From NCBI RefSeq assembly GCF_022810405.1, contig NZ_JALGQE010000016.1:30703-94702 (forward strand): a stretch of DNA of 64,000 nucleotides, in the 5' to 3' direction. The translations under genes were made by a program, and so were the position numbers. Below the pieces are notes generated by a model that made no database searches, was not told the origin of the DNA, and was given only the letters and a program-made list of their open reading frames with translations. This stretch comes from Rhodococcus sp. ARC_M5 (GTDB lineage Bacteria > Actinomycetota > Actinomycetes > Mycobacteriales > Mycobacteriaceae). This document shows, piece after piece, positions 28,638 through 38,208 of this stretch; the first letter of the stretch is position 1, and each line of letters starts with the position of its first letter.

Positions 28638-30536
28638 TCAGTCGGGCAGTTCTGCGTCCGGGAAGGCCGTCTGCTGGTAACCGCCGCGCAGCGTGCCCTC
28701 GATGTAGGCGGCCTTGCATGCGCGTCGGGCGATCTTGCCGCTCGACGTACGCGGAATGGAGCCGGCCGGGACGAGCAGGACGTCGCGCACGGTGACGCCG
28801 TGCCGTGCCGATACTGCCGTGCGTACCTCGTCGGCGATCGGAGCCGGATCTGCCTTACCGGAGCCGGGAGCGCGCTCTGCCACGATGACGAGCTGCTCGG
28901 AGCTGTCGTCCGAGTCCTTGGTCAGGGCTGCTCCACTGAACTCGAACACGATGTCGGGGAGCTGGTTGAGCGGGACGGCGAAGGCAGCGACGAAGCCGGG
29001 GCGCAAGGCCTTGCTGGCTTCCTGGGCCGAGAACTCGAGGTCCTGCGGGTAGTGATTGCGGCCGTCGACGATGACGAGGTCCTTGACGCGGCCGGTGATG
29101 TAGAGCTCGCCGTCGTGATAGACGCCGAAGTCGCCGGTACGCATCCAATTGCCACCCTCGGGAGCACCGTCTGCATGCGAGCCCTCGGCATTGCGGTGGA
29201 CGAGCTTGTTGTGGAACGTCTCCGAGGTCTCGGTGTCGCGGCCCCAATAGCCCTTGCCGATGTTCTCGCCGTGCAACCAGATCTCGCCGACGTGCTCGTC
29301 CGCAACCTCGGTGGCCGTCTCGGAATCGACGATGGCGGCCCACTGACTGCGGGCGACCGTTCCGGTGGACACCTGTGGGATGGCACCGGGAGCATCGGAG
29401 GCTACGACCACGAAGTTGCCCGCATTGAGCTCGACGCGGTCGACGTAGACGACCTTGGCCTCGTCGGAGTGCTTGCTGGTGGAGACGAACAGCGTCGCCT
29501 CGGCCATGCCGTAGGACGGCTTGATCGCGGACTTCGGCAGACCGTACGGGCCGAACGCCTCGTTGAACTTCTTCATCGACGACGTGGTGACAGGCTCACT
29601 GCCGTTGATCAGTCCGATGACGTTGGACAGGTCGAGGGCCTCGCCGTTCTTGGGCAGACCACGCTGGGCGGCGTGCTCGAACGCGAAGTTCGGCGCTGCC
29701 GCGAAGGTGCCCGCGCCGTCGGAGACTGCGGCGAGTTCCTTGATCCAGCGCCAGGGACGCTGCACGAAGGCGCGCGGGCTCATGATGGTGATGTACTTGC
29801 CGCCCAGCGCCGGGAGGATGACGGTGAGCAGGCCCATGTCGTGGAACATCGGCAGCCAGGTGACGCCGCGGGAGTCGTGGTTGATCTCCATGCTGTCGAC
29901 CATCTGCAGCGCATTGACGCCGACCGCGCGGTGCGTGATCTCGACGCCGGCCGGGGTCCGCGTCGAACCGGACGTGTACTGCAGGTAGGCGATGTCGTCG
30001 AGCCCGGCCTTGGGCTCGACCCACGTCTCGCCGACGCTGTCCGGGACGGCGTCGACGGCGATGATCCTGGGGCGTTCCGCGGCGGGCAGTGCACGGAAGA
30101 AGGCGCGCACGCCTGCGGCCGAGTTGCTCGCGGTGAGGATGGCGCTCGGCTTGCAGTCACCGAGGACGGCGTGCAGGCGGTCGGTGTGACCGGGCTCGTC
30201 GGGATCGAACAGCGGGACCGCGATGGTGCCCGCGTAGATCGCTCCGAAGAAGGCGATGACGTACTCGAGCCCCTGCGGTGCCAGGATGGCCACTCGATCA
30301 CCGGGCTGGGTGACCTGCTGGAGGCGAGCAGCGACAGCTTTGAGGCGGGTACCGAACTCGGCCCAGGTCAACTCGTGTGCTTCGCCGTCACGTTCCCGGG
30401 AGTAGTCGACGAACCGGTACGCGAGCGTGTCGGAATTCTCTTGCACGTTCACCTCGACGTGGCGGACGAGCGTCTGCCCTTCACCGATGGTGATGTGGCC
30501 GTTCTCATCGATGAAATCATCGAACGTGTGGCTCAT
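28638..30536 (-). CDS. fadD32: Long-chain fatty acyl-AMP ligase FadD32
   Basis: 632 residues. It activates meromycolic-type fatty acid as acyl-AMP and loads it onto the N-terminal ACP of Pks13. Seen are [20 protein letters not shown] near the start, the adenylation P-loop [51 protein letters not shown] and [15 protein letters not shown] at the C-terminus. The ATG at 30536 is chosen because GGAGGA lies about nine bases upstream. The longer frame from 30557 would start before its own ribosome-binding site. It is the first gene of the fadD32-pks13-accD4 operon. Confidence 0.96.
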   Translation of the reverse strand: MSHTFDDFIDENGHITIGEGQTLVRHVEVNVQENSDTLAYRFVDYSRERDGEAHELTWAEFGTRLKAVAARLQQVTQPGDRVAILAPQGLEYVIAFFGAIYAGTIAVPLFDPDEPGHTDRLHAVLGDCKPSAILTASNSAAGVRAFFRALPAAERPRIIAVDAVPDSVGETWVEPKAGLDDIAYLQYTSGSTRTPAGVEITHRAVGVNALQMVDSMEINHDSRGVTWLPMFHDMGLLTVILPALGGKYITIMSPRAFVQRPWRWIKELAAVSDGAGTFAAAPNFAFEHAAQRGLPKNGEALDLSNVIGLINGSEPVTTSSMKKFNEAFGPYGLPKSAIKPSYGMAEATLFVSTSKHSDEAKVVYVDRVELNAGNFVVVASDAPGAIPQVSTGTVARSQWAAIVDSETATEVADEHVGEIWLHGENIGKGYWGRDTETSETFHNKLVHRNAEGSHADGAPEGGNWMRTGDFGVYHDGELYITGRVKDLVIVDGRNHYPQDLEFSAQEASKALRPGFVAAFAVPLNQLPDIVFEFSGAALTKDSDDSSEQLVIVAERAPGSGKADPAPIADEVRTAVSARHGVTVRDVLLVPAGSIPRTSSGKIARRACKAAYIEGTLRGGYQQTAFPDAELPD

Positions 30537-30659
30537 TACTTCAATCTCCTCCGACACGAATCCGCTGCCACACAGCCTGCGTGACCTGGGCCCGCACCAC
30601 CGGCTACGTGCATGCAGACACCGAACAGCGTTTTATGTTACTGACTAGTAGCTCTTACG

Positions 30660-30708
30660 GTGTCGGTTTGGCACCTGGTTTGAAAGGCCAGCTACATGGT
30701 ACCGACAC
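30660..30708 (-). terminator. Inverted repeat between the LLM oxidoreductase gene and fadD32
   Basis: GTGTCGGT and ACCGACAC (8 bp, perfect) enclose a ~33-base interior that itself contains a CTGG/CCAG stem. It lies ten bases after the oxidoreductase stop and ~120 bases before the fadD32 start. It could terminate the upstream gene or be part of the fadD32 leader. There is no U-tract. Confidence 0.4.
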
Positions 30709-30717
30709 GCGCCTACG

Positions 30718-31716
30718 TCACTCGCCTTTCAGCAAGTCGACAACCGGCGCGAATGCTTCCATTTGAGTAGGGAAAACCCCGACATAGGACATCGTGGTTC
30801 GCGCGCGAACGTTACGGATCTGATCGGCGATTTCCTCGTACGTCCCGAATGCGAGGTACGGCGACGAGAGAATGTCCTCGACGGTGAGCTTGACGTCGAC
30901 GTCCACGTTCGGTGGGTAGCCGTTGTCGAGTGCCGCCAGCGCCATCTCGGCCATCTGCTCACGATCGTCGGTGACGACGATCGTGGTGATCGCCCAGTTC
31001 AGTTCGATGTCGTCGAACCGGTCTCCCGCGGCCGCACGGATCAGCTCGACTCGCTCGAGGGTCTTCTCGATGGTCATGCCCGACAGCAGAAGCTTGCCTT
31101 CCTTCGAGGTGCTCGGCACCACGGAGATGATGTCGGCGTGTTTGGCCGCCAGGGCGAGCATTTTCGGTCCGCCGCCGCCGATGCAGATGGGAGGACGCGG
31201 ACCCTGCCGAGGCCGAGGGCTGCCCTTGAGTCCGGTGATCGTGTAGTGCTTGCCCTCGAAGTTGCACTCCTGACCGCGCAACAGCACGTCGAGAATCTCG
31301 AGGGTCTCCTCCAGCTTTTCGATGCGCACACCGGGGCGGTCGTACGTGATACCCGCCTTGTCGTACTCCTCACGCATCCAACCGGCACCGAGACCGAGTT
31401 CGAGCCGCCCGCCCGAGAGCACATCGATGGTGGCCGCATCCTTGGCCAGCACCGCGGGATGCCGGAAGCCGTTGGCCAGGACTGCCGTGCCGAGCCGGAT
31501 CTTGTCGGTGGCGACGGCGAGTGCTCCGAGCGCTGCGATGGGACCGACCTGGTTGCCCAGGTGGTCGGGAATCATGAAGCTGTCGTAGCCCAGTTCCTCG
31601 GCCTGTTGCGCCAGCTTGATGAACTTCCGAGCCCCGCCCTCCTCGGCATTTCCCTCTCCGCCTGCAGCGAAGCGAAATTTGCGCGGCCCTGCGGTCGCGG
31701 CCTCGGCGGAACTCAT
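30718..31716 (-). CDS. LLM-class (F420-dependent type) oxidoreductase
   Basis: A 332-residue luciferase-like TIM barrel: EELGYDSFMIPDHLG, TDKIRLGTAVLANGFRHPAV, LDVLSGGRLELGLGAGW and PPICIGGGGPKM are the hallmark segments. Related actinobacterial proteins use F420 or FMN. The substrate cannot be read from the sequence. The ATG at 31716 follows AGGAGAG by a few bases. It is inserted between fadD32 and the Rv3802c-like gene, which are adjacent in M. tuberculosis, so it is probably an independent gene rather than a core mycolate enzyme. Confidence 0.88.
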   Translation of the reverse strand: MSSAEAATAGPRKFRFAAGGEGNAEEGGARKFIKLAQQAEELGYDSFMIPDHLGNQVGPIAALGALAVATDKIRLGTAVLANGFRHPAVLAKDAATIDVLSGGRLELGLGAGWMREEYDKAGITYDRPGVRIEKLEETLEILDVLLRGQECNFEGKHYTITGLKGSPRPRQGPRPPICIGGGGPKMLALAAKHADIISVVPSTSKEGKLLLSGMTIEKTLERVELIRAAAGDRFDDIELNWAITTIVVTDDREQMAEMALAALDNGYPPNVDVDVKLTVEDILSSPYLAFGTYEEIADQIRNVRARTTMSYVGVFPTQMEAFAPVVDLLKGE

Positions 31717-31922
31717 CTATTGCTCTCCTCGCAAGTGTGCAGCGGTCTGGTTTCGGCGGCGAGAGCAGCCCGGCCGGGGCTGATCTGCGCAGGTCCAAGG
31801 CGTCACTCTAGCCGCTGGCCGGAGTCGATCACACCGGCTGGGGGTTTCACGGCTCAGGTTTGTGCCCGGCACCAGATCGCCATGCGTTGCGTTGTGACGT
31901 TTCCGTTATAAAGCGTCGTCGC

Positions 31923-32873
31923 TCACGAATGCGCGGGCATCGGGGCGTTCTCGATCAGTCCGGCGGCCCACGCAGCGGTCCACTGAGTGGCCGTCGTACC
32001 GGATCCGTCGACGACGAAACTGTTGTACGACGCATGAACGGGGTTGCCTGCAGCACCGATCAGAATCTGGATGCTCTGCGGAATGTTGCGGAGCGACAAT
32101 CCATCCGACGGTGACGAGCAGATCAGGTCGCCGGGAGCGCAGATCTGATTGGTCCGGTCGTCGAGAGCACCGAAGCCACCTTCCCGACGCCCCGTCATGG
32201 TGATGCCGGGCAGGTCGAGTCCGCCGAGTGCGACCTCGGCACCGACTCCGTCGAGCGGGACGACATCGGTACCGGAGACGCCGTCGCGGCGACCGTCGGC
32301 GATGAGGGTGACCCCGAGAACCCGATCGGCGGAGATGGGACCGTTGCCCGCGCCGATGTCGGCCGCGATGTCTCCGGCGATGACCGCGCCCTGGGAGAAC
32401 CCGGCGAGGACGAAAGTGCTCAACGGGCACCGCGCGCTGACATCGGACATCTTCTGCACGGCGACTGCTTCGCCCTCGGTGCGGCTGTTGTTGTAGGACT
32501 GCTGGCCGTCCGGCGGCAGTGCGATGGGGTTCGAGAATTGAGCCACGTACGGCACGGTGTAGACGTCGGCTCGCGAGCCGGGGAACTGCTCCTGCAACGG
32601 GCGAGTGACGTTGAGCATCAACGACACCGGATTGGCCGTCGGGTTGTACGGATCGTCGGTGGCCGACGATTCCCAGGTACCGGGGATGGCGATGACCTGG
32701 ACGTCGGGGCAGTCCGCCGGTTGTGACGTCGGCTCCTCGGGCCCCGGCGGCACCGGCGCACCCGGATCCTGCGGCAGCCGTCCGGCAAGCAGGTACCAGA
32801 GGGCGACGATGATCAGACCGATGATCGCCGCAACGGCGATCACCGGAAGAATTCTGCGCTTACGCTTGGCCAT
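31923..32873 (-). CDS. Membrane-anchored cutinase-family hydrolase (Rv3802c/Culp6-like)
   Basis: 316 residues. A Lys/Arg-rich N-terminus and one TM segment (~8-30) anchor a periplasmic cutinase domain after a Pro-rich linker. The catalytic Ser160 is in [10 protein letters not shown]. The Asp probably lies in [10 protein letters not shown] and the His in GNPVHASY. Cysteines typical of cutinase disulfides are present. The M. tuberculosis orthologue is an essential phospholipase/thioesterase beside fadD32 and the mycolyltransferases, and mycolate metabolism is its likely context here. ATG 32873 or the preceding GTG 32876 may be used. Confidence 0.92.
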   Translation of the reverse strand: MAKRKRRILPVIAVAAIIGLIIVALWYLLAGRLPQDPGAPVPPGPEEPTSQPADCPDVQVIAIPGTWESSATDDPYNPTANPVSLMLNVTRPLQEQFPGSRADVYTVPYVAQFSNPIALPPDGQQSYNNSRTEGEAVAVQKMSDVSARCPLSTFVLAGFSQGAVIAGDIAADIGAGNGPISADRVLGVTLIADGRRDGVSGTDVVPLDGVGAEVALGGLDLPGITMTGRREGGFGALDDRTNQICAPGDLICSSPSDGLSLRNIPQSIQILIGAAGNPVHASYNSFVVDGSGTTATQWTAAWAAGLIENAPMPAHS

Positions 32874-32885
32874 CACCGTGGATCT

Positions 32886-33431
32886 CTACGGCCTGCAGTA
32901 GGTCGCCTGCGCGGCGGTGATGTAGGTCTGGGCTGTTTCCTGAGCCTGCGTCTCACTCATCTGCGTTCCGGCGGCACTGGCCTCCACGCCGACATTCGCA
33001 GTGACGAACGTCGAGATCTCCTCCGCCGCGACGCCCTGGGCCTGCGCGGCGCAGATGTAATTGGCCGTCGACACCGCGATGTCACCGTTGCCCGCCGGGG
33101 TGACGCCCTGCTTCTTCAGCTCGTCCAGGAAACTCGTACCGCGGTCGTCGATCTGGCTTTCCGTCGGACCCGGGAAATCGTCCGGAACGGGCTGCGGCTG
33201 CTCGGGCGGCGCGGTGGCCGCCTCCCCCGGACTCGTGGTCGGCGCAGCGGTGGTGGTCTCGGCCGCCGACGTCGTCGAACTCGCCTCGGTCGTCGTCTCG
33301 GCGGCCGAGGTGGTGCTCGTCGGAGCGCCGGTGGCCGTCGAGTCGTCGCTTCCGCAGGCCACCAGCAGCGAGCTCGCCGCCACAGCCATCACACCGAGCG
33401 ACAGAGTTCTGGCCAGGGAATTACGCGTCAT
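32886..33431 (-). CDS. DUF732-type lipoprotein
   Basis: 181 residues. Signal peptide with lipobox LLVAC, so Cys26 is the predicted lipidated residue. Then a ~60-residue Thr/Ser/Ala low-complexity linker, and a ~85-residue C-terminal DUF732-like domain (FLDELKKQGVTPAG, ANYICAAQAQGVA, ending ATYCRP with two cysteines likely bonded). The start is ATG 33431, preceded by GAAGGA at eight bases. The function is unknown. Such domains are common in secreted mycobacterial proteins. It lies nine bases upstream of the cutinase-family gene in the same direction, so the two may form an operon. Confidence 0.8.
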   Translation of the reverse strand: MTRNSLARTLSLGVMAVAASSLLVACGSDDSTATGAPTSTTSAAETTTEASSTTSAAETTTAAPTTSPGEAATAPPEQPQPVPDDFPGPTESQIDDRGTSFLDELKKQGVTPAGNGDIAVSTANYICAAQAQGVAAEEISTFVTANVGVEASAAGTQMSETQAQETAQTYITAAQATYCRP

Positions 33432-33513
33432 CGATCGAAATCCTTCGGTCGTCGGGTTCGCAGGCGACAGTACCGCCACGCTCTGAGAGGACTCTGAAGA
33501 GTCATGCACTCGA

Positions 33514-35415
33514 CTAGGGCGCGATCGTGGCAACGCCGTCCTTCAGCGTGATGATGCCGAACTGGAAGTTCTGCTGCTTGCCGCCGCCGTCGATATCGAA
33601 CTGATCGCTGGTGGGGTAGCCCAGTCGGCCGCCCTCGTAGCCGACCGATCCCCAGGCGTCGAAGATCGGGCCGTACGGGGTGGACCAGGCTCCGCTGAGC
33701 GGGCTCCAGTAGATGTTGCCCGTCTCGAACTGGTTGAAGCGTCCGCCGTCCCGGATCGGGCCGATCTCGTTGGACTTCGGGAACCCGAGAGGTCCACTCT
33801 CCCAACCCAATTCACCGTACTTGCCGAGGATCATGCCCTGCACCGAGTGCACTCCGGCATCGGGCGAGGTGTAGATGGCACCGATCTCGAAGCCCTGCAC
33901 CGAGCCGGGCTTGTTCGGTGTCTCGACCTCGTCGAGCACCGGGTATCCCAGCGGTCCGCCCTCGTAGCCCTGGGCGGCCCACTCGTCGAGCACTGTGCCC
34001 TTGACCACGTGGGCTCCGGTCTGCGGCGTGAAGTAGACCATCCCGTTCTGGAAGGCGTTGAACCGTCCACGACCGTCGGGGGTTCCGATCTCGCCGGTCG
34101 TCGGGAAGCCGAGCGCACCCTCGGGGCCCCTGTTGCCCTGATAGATGCCGCCGATGGCACCGGCGACGACCTGCGCACCGGTATCGGGGGTGAAGAAGAC
34201 CCGGCCGAAGGTGAAGTCCTGAGCACGACCACCGGCAACGTTGTACTCCGCGGTCAGGCACGGGCCGAGCCACGAGTTGGCACCGCTCGCATTGCCGATC
34301 AGTCCGGCGGCACTGCACGCGGGCTTGTCGACCTCGACACCGAGTGCGGTGGCGAGCTGTGGCCAGAGCTGGTGCAGCTCGAACTGCCAGTACGGCCACG
34401 AGTGCGTGCCCGACGGCCGGTAGTTGACCTGAGCGGGAATGCCGAGCTGATTGAGCTTGGTGGCGAATGTCTGCGAGGTCAATCGCGAGAGGATCTCGAG
34501 ACCCATGCCTGCGTAGTTGGTGCTCACGCCAGGGATGGGCGACGGCTGATCGTACGGTCCGGCCGATCCGTTGCCGCTGGAGATGTAGAGGCTGACACCC
34601 TCGAGCTTGTCGGCCAACACGTATGGATCGTGCTGTGCCCACAGCGAATTGGACGGTGGCCCCCACATGGCGCTGGAGCTGAAGCCGCCGGCGTCGGTCA
34701 TCGCGTACTGGATGGCCTGCGGCATACCGAGCGAGGTGGTGCTCAGGATGCCCGAGAGCGAGCCGGCGAACTTGAAGAAACCGGGGTTGCGCGCCGCGAG
34801 GAACATCGCGGACGTGCCACCCATCGACAGTCCGACGACTCCGCGGCTGTCGGTGCTACGCCAATCGCGTTCCAGGATGGGCGGAAGCTCCTCGGTCAGG
34901 AACGTCTCCCACTGGTAGTTCTTGCCGTTGTCCTGATCGACCCAGTCGGAGTAGAAGCTGGACTGGCCACCGATGGGCAGGACCACGTTGACGTTCTTGT
35001 CGGCGAAGTACGACTCGGCGTCGGTCTCGGCCGTCCAGCCGTTCTCCTGATCCGTGGCGCGCAGACCGTCGAGCATGTACACCTGCGGGAACGTGGCCTG
35101 TGGGTTGATGTTCCAGTCACGTGCGAGCAGCAGCTGAACCTGAATGGGCGTTCCCATCGACGGCGACTGTATCCACAGCGCGACACGACGATCGGAGAGC
35201 CAATCCACCGATGTGACGGTGGCACCGGATGTCTGCGTATAGGCGGGCCCGGCGAGCGCTACCGGGGCCGTTTGGGCGACGGGGGTTGCGGAGGCAACCG
35301 TCGTCGTCGCGAAGGGGATCATCAGCGCGGAAGCGACGGTCAGTGCTGCCGCCGCTCGTCGAGCCCGTGTGCCGGCCGATGGCGTCCGACCGAACCGAAC
35401 AAGCTCAGTGCGCAT
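33514..35415 (-). CDS. Mycolyltransferase (Ag85-type) with C-terminal LGFP repeats
   Basis: 633 residues. Signal peptide (~44 aa), then an esterase-fold mycolyltransferase domain with GGQSSFYSDW and nucleophile Ser197 in GVVGLSMGG, and the His in SGTHSWPYW. From ~400 there are four to five ~50-residue LGFP repeats (GALGFPTTGE, GPLGYPVLDE, GPLGFPKSNE, GRLGYPTSDQ). The catalytic part transfers mycolates between trehalose mycolates and arabinan. The LGFP part is thought to bind the cell wall, as in corynebacterial PS1/Csp1. The ATG at 35415 is chosen because it begins a good signal peptide. Frames upstream are non-coding. Confidence 0.93.
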   Translation of the reverse strand: MRTELVRFGRTPSAGTRARRAAAALTVASALMIPFATTTVASATPVAQTAPVALAGPAYTQTSGATVTSVDWLSDRRVALWIQSPSMGTPIQVQLLLARDWNINPQATFPQVYMLDGLRATDQENGWTAETDAESYFADKNVNVVLPIGGQSSFYSDWVDQDNGKNYQWETFLTEELPPILERDWRSTDSRGVVGLSMGGTSAMFLAARNPGFFKFAGSLSGILSTTSLGMPQAIQYAMTDAGGFSSSAMWGPPSNSLWAQHDPYVLADKLEGVSLYISSGNGSAGPYDQPSPIPGVSTNYAGMGLEILSRLTSQTFATKLNQLGIPAQVNYRPSGTHSWPYWQFELHQLWPQLATALGVEVDKPACSAAGLIGNASGANSWLGPCLTAEYNVAGGRAQDFTFGRVFFTPDTGAQVVAGAIGGIYQGNRGPEGALGFPTTGEIGTPDGRGRFNAFQNGMVYFTPQTGAHVVKGTVLDEWAAQGYEGGPLGYPVLDEVETPNKPGSVQGFEIGAIYTSPDAGVHSVQGMILGKYGELGWESGPLGFPKSNEIGPIRDGGRFNQFETGNIYWSPLSGAWSTPYGPIFDAWGSVGYEGGRLGYPTSDQFDIDGGGKQQNFQFGIITLKDGVATIAP

Positions 35416-35571
35416 GATGGTGACTCTCTTTCGACGTGACTTTCGAAGGTCTCCTATCGAGACATGCTTCGTATGTCTTTCTACACGTGCGCGCTGCCGA
35501 CGACCTGCAGACGCGCTGTGACTGGTGGTGCAATTGTGAACTGGGGCGAGGATGGCGATCACGGCCGAGAC

Positions 35572-35615
35572 CGAGAAATGCCGCCCGGCGCACAGACGCA
35601 GGGCGGCATTTCTCG
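35572..35615 (-). terminator. Strong hairpin after the middle mycolyltransferase gene
   Basis: CGAGAAATGCCGCCC (35572-35586) and GGGCGGCATTTCTCG (35601-35615) form a perfect 15-bp stem with a 14-base loop, about 20 bases past the stop of the gene that ends at 35637. There is no U-tract, as is common in actinobacteria. Confidence 0.8.
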
Positions 35616-35636
35616 AAGATCACGTGTCGATCGGTG

Positions 35637-36650
35637 TCAGGCGTTGAGCGCGTCCAGGATCTGGGTGCGAGCCTTCCACAGCTCGGCTCCCCAGTACGGC
35701 CATGCATGGATGCCGTTGGACGGGAAGCTGTACGTGGCCGGGATGCCCAGAGTGTTCATCCGGATCTGGAACGCACGGGTGTTGGCGAGCGACAGAGCTT
35801 CGAGAGCCATGCCGTTGGCCGTGTTGTAGAAATCGATCGGCGCGGCCGGACGATCGAACTCGCCGGGCAGACCGCTGGCTGCCGAGATGTACAGGGACAT
35901 GCCCTCGAGTCGCGGCGCGAAGACGAACGGGTCGTTGCGCAGCCACGCCGGGTTCCACGGCGGTCCCCACATGGAGTCGACGTTGAAGCGACCTGCGTCG
36001 AGCATCGCAACGCGGATGGCCTCACGCATGCCGGGTGCCGAGATGTTGAGGTAGCCCGAGAGCGAACCGGCGAACTTGAACTGATCGCGGTGGTACGCGG
36101 CCAGCGTCAGAGCGGCCGAACCACCCATCGACAGTCCGAGGACGCCGTTGTTGCTGCGCGAGACTCCGTAGTTCTCGAGGAATGCGGGCAATTCCTCGGT
36201 CAGGAACGTCTCCCACTTGTAGGTGACTTCCTGGCCGTTGAAGTTCGACGAGGTGTACCAGTCGCTGTAGAAGCTGGATTGACCGCCGACGGGCATGACC
36301 AGCGTCACGTCGTCGTTGGCGAACTGATCCTGAGCGTTGGTCTCGAACGTCCATGCATTGCGATCGTCGCGTGCGCGCAGACCGTCGAGCAGGTAGAGAG
36401 CAGCGTTTCCGCCGCGAGCGGCCCACTGGACCTGAACCTTGATGGGGCCCATCTCGGACGGGACGATCAGGTCTTCACGGCCACCGGCCGGGGCCTGATG
36501 CGCGATGGGAGCGGGCGCTGCGGCAGCGACGGTTCCACCGACGACACCGGCTGCGATGGGAAGTACGAGCGCTGCGGCACCGACGCCGAGCAGGCGCTGA
36601 CGCCAGCGTGAGGACGCCTTCGGAGTTCTACTGAGGCCGGCAAATCGCAT
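35637..36650 (-). CDS. Mycolyltransferase (antigen 85 family)
   Basis: 337 residues with a ~45-residue signal peptide. Domain landmarks: MGPIKVQVQW, LYLLDGLRARDDRNAW, GGQSSFYSDWY, Ser174 in VLGLSMGGSAAL, LSGYLNISAPGMREA, MWGPPWNPAWLRNDP and NGIHAWPYWGAEL with the catalytic His. It is a compact secreted enzyme without extra domains, like FbpA/B/C. Its own terminator and a 332-bp upstream gap indicate a monocistronic transcript. It is very similar to the next gene, consistent with tandem duplication. Confidence 0.95.
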   Translation of the reverse strand: MRFAGLSRTPKASSRWRQRLLGVGAAALVLPIAAGVVGGTVAAAAPAPIAHQAPAGGREDLIVPSEMGPIKVQVQWAARGGNAALYLLDGLRARDDRNAWTFETNAQDQFANDDVTLVMPVGGQSSFYSDWYTSSNFNGQEVTYKWETFLTEELPAFLENYGVSRSNNGVLGLSMGGSAALTLAAYHRDQFKFAGSLSGYLNISAPGMREAIRVAMLDAGRFNVDSMWGPPWNPAWLRNDPFVFAPRLEGMSLYISAASGLPGEFDRPAAPIDFYNTANGMALEALSLANTRAFQIRMNTLGIPATYSFPSNGIHAWPYWGAELWKARTQILDALNA

Positions 36651-36983
36651 GAATCGTGCTCTCTCTCATCTACGCGGTCTCCGCTCTCGTAGCGGCCCCC
36701 GGCAATCGAACAGGGCGAACTGGTGGCCCCGTGAGGCCGAGTGAAGCTGGATCTCGGAAAAGCTGAGGTTCTGCTGTGAGAACAGGCGAACCGCTCGATG
36801 GAGGTTATTCCATCGAGCGGTTCCAAGGCAAAACTGTGATCAGCGTCCCAGTTTCACTTCGTCGTATCTCCGGAACAGGAGACTATCCTGCGTGGTCCCT
36901 GCTGAACAGCCCTGAAAAGTCGTGAAATCTCACTACGGGCCGAAAAACAGGCGACGCGACCGAATGTTCCGCGACCGGGTTGC
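36651..36983. other. Intergenic region between two mycolyltransferase genes
   Basis: This 333-bp gap holds a perfect hairpin at 36788-36823 (terminator of the gene to the right). The remainder is the presumed promoter and leader of the gene starting at 36650. Nothing else was seen. Confidence 0.5.
36788..36823 (-). terminator. Hairpin after the third mycolyltransferase gene
   Basis: GAACCGCTCGATGGA (36788-36802) pairs perfectly with TCCATCGAGCGGTTC (36809-36823) around a six-base loop. It sits ~160 bases beyond the stop at 36984, so it ends a rather long 3' untranslated region. Confidence 0.7.
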
Positions 36984-37991
36984 CTATCCGATATTGGCGC
37001 TCAGATCCGGTGCCATGACACGAATCTGCTCGCCCCAGTAGCCCCACTGGTGGGTGCCGACGGGCGGGAAGGCGTAGGTGACGTTGTTGGCGCCGATACT
37101 GGCCATCCGGATCTGGAAGGCCCGGCTGTTGGCCAACGCGATGGCCTCGAGGCCCATGCCGTTGGCGGTGTTGTAGTAGTCGATGAAGCTCTGCGGGCGA
37201 TCGAGTCCACCGGGCAGACCGCTACCTGCGAACACCCACACGCGGGTGCCGTTGTCGCGCAGACGAGGCGCGAAGACGAACGGGTCGTTGCGCAGCCACG
37301 CCGGATCCCACGGCGGTCCCCACATCGCGTCGATGTTGTAGCGACCGGAGTCGAGCAACGCCAGACGCATCGCTTCACGCATACCGGGAGCCGAGATGTT
37401 CAGGTAACCGGACAGCGAGCCCGCATAGCTGAACTGGTCGGGGTGGTACGCGGCCAGCGTCAGCGCAGCCGAGCCACCCATGGAGATACCGATGACGCCG
37501 TTGCGGTTGGGGTTGAAGCCCCAGTTGGCGCGCAGGTTCTCACGCAGGTTCTGTGTCAGGAAGGTTTCCCACTTGTACGTGGTCCGCTGGCCGTTGAAGT
37601 TCGACGGTGCGTACCAGTCGGAGTAGAAGCTGGACTGTCCACCGACCGGCTGAACCACGTTGATGTTGTAACCGGCGAGCACGGCACCGGCGTCGGTCTC
37701 GTGCTCCCAGCCGGAGATGTCGGAGGTGGCCCTCAACCCGTCGAGGAGGTAGACCACGCGGTCGGTGTTGCCGTCCGCGGCGCGCCAGACGCGACTCTTG
37801 ATCGGACCCATGGACGAGTCCGTCCAGACGTCGATGGCATTGCCGTCGAAGGCCGCGTTGGCAGTTGCGCCACCGCCGGCTACAGCCAATCCCAGTGGGA
37901 GGACCACCGCCATGAGCATGGACGTGGCGGCGCGGCGTCCCCAGGACCCCCGTTGCTTGTCCTCGGACCGGCTCTTCCTTCTACCCAGCAT
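36984..37991 (-). CDS. Mycolyltransferase (antigen 85 family)
   Basis: 335 residues with a basic N-terminus and signal peptide cleaved near ATANA (residue ~46). Landmarks: MGPIKSRVWRA, YLLDGLRATSDISGW, GGQSSFYSDWY, nucleophile Ser170 in VIGISMGGSAAL, LSGYLNISAPGMREAM, MWGPPWDPAWLRNDP, VGTHQWGYWGEQI. It is the closest to aftB, where M. tuberculosis has fbpA. It transfers mycolic acid to arabinan or to trehalose monomycolate outside the membrane. The start at ATG 37991 gives the complete signal peptide. Confidence 0.95.
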   Translation of the reverse strand: MLGRRKSRSEDKQRGSWGRRAATSMLMAVVLPLGLAVAGGGATANAAFDGNAIDVWTDSSMGPIKSRVWRAADGNTDRVVYLLDGLRATSDISGWEHETDAGAVLAGYNINVVQPVGGQSSFYSDWYAPSNFNGQRTTYKWETFLTQNLRENLRANWGFNPNRNGVIGISMGGSAALTLAAYHPDQFSYAGSLSGYLNISAPGMREAMRLALLDSGRYNIDAMWGPPWDPAWLRNDPFVFAPRLRDNGTRVWVFAGSGLPGGLDRPQSFIDYYNTANGMGLEAIALANSRAFQIRMASIGANNVTYAFPPVGTHQWGYWGEQIRVMAPDLSANIG

Positions 37992-38208
37992 GCACTCGAC
38001 CTCTCAGCTGCTTCGTCGTCACATCGGTTACGCAATCAACGCTTGATCTCGCAAGTTCGTCATGCATGCGCCCGACCCCAGGGTCTGGCGCATACATATC
38101 CTCCGCACTTATCGCACGAAGTACGTCGTCCGTTACAGGATCGAGACAGCTCATCTTGGCGTCGAGACCATTTCGGCGCAACCCGGTGACTCTTTCGTGT
38201 TCGGACAT

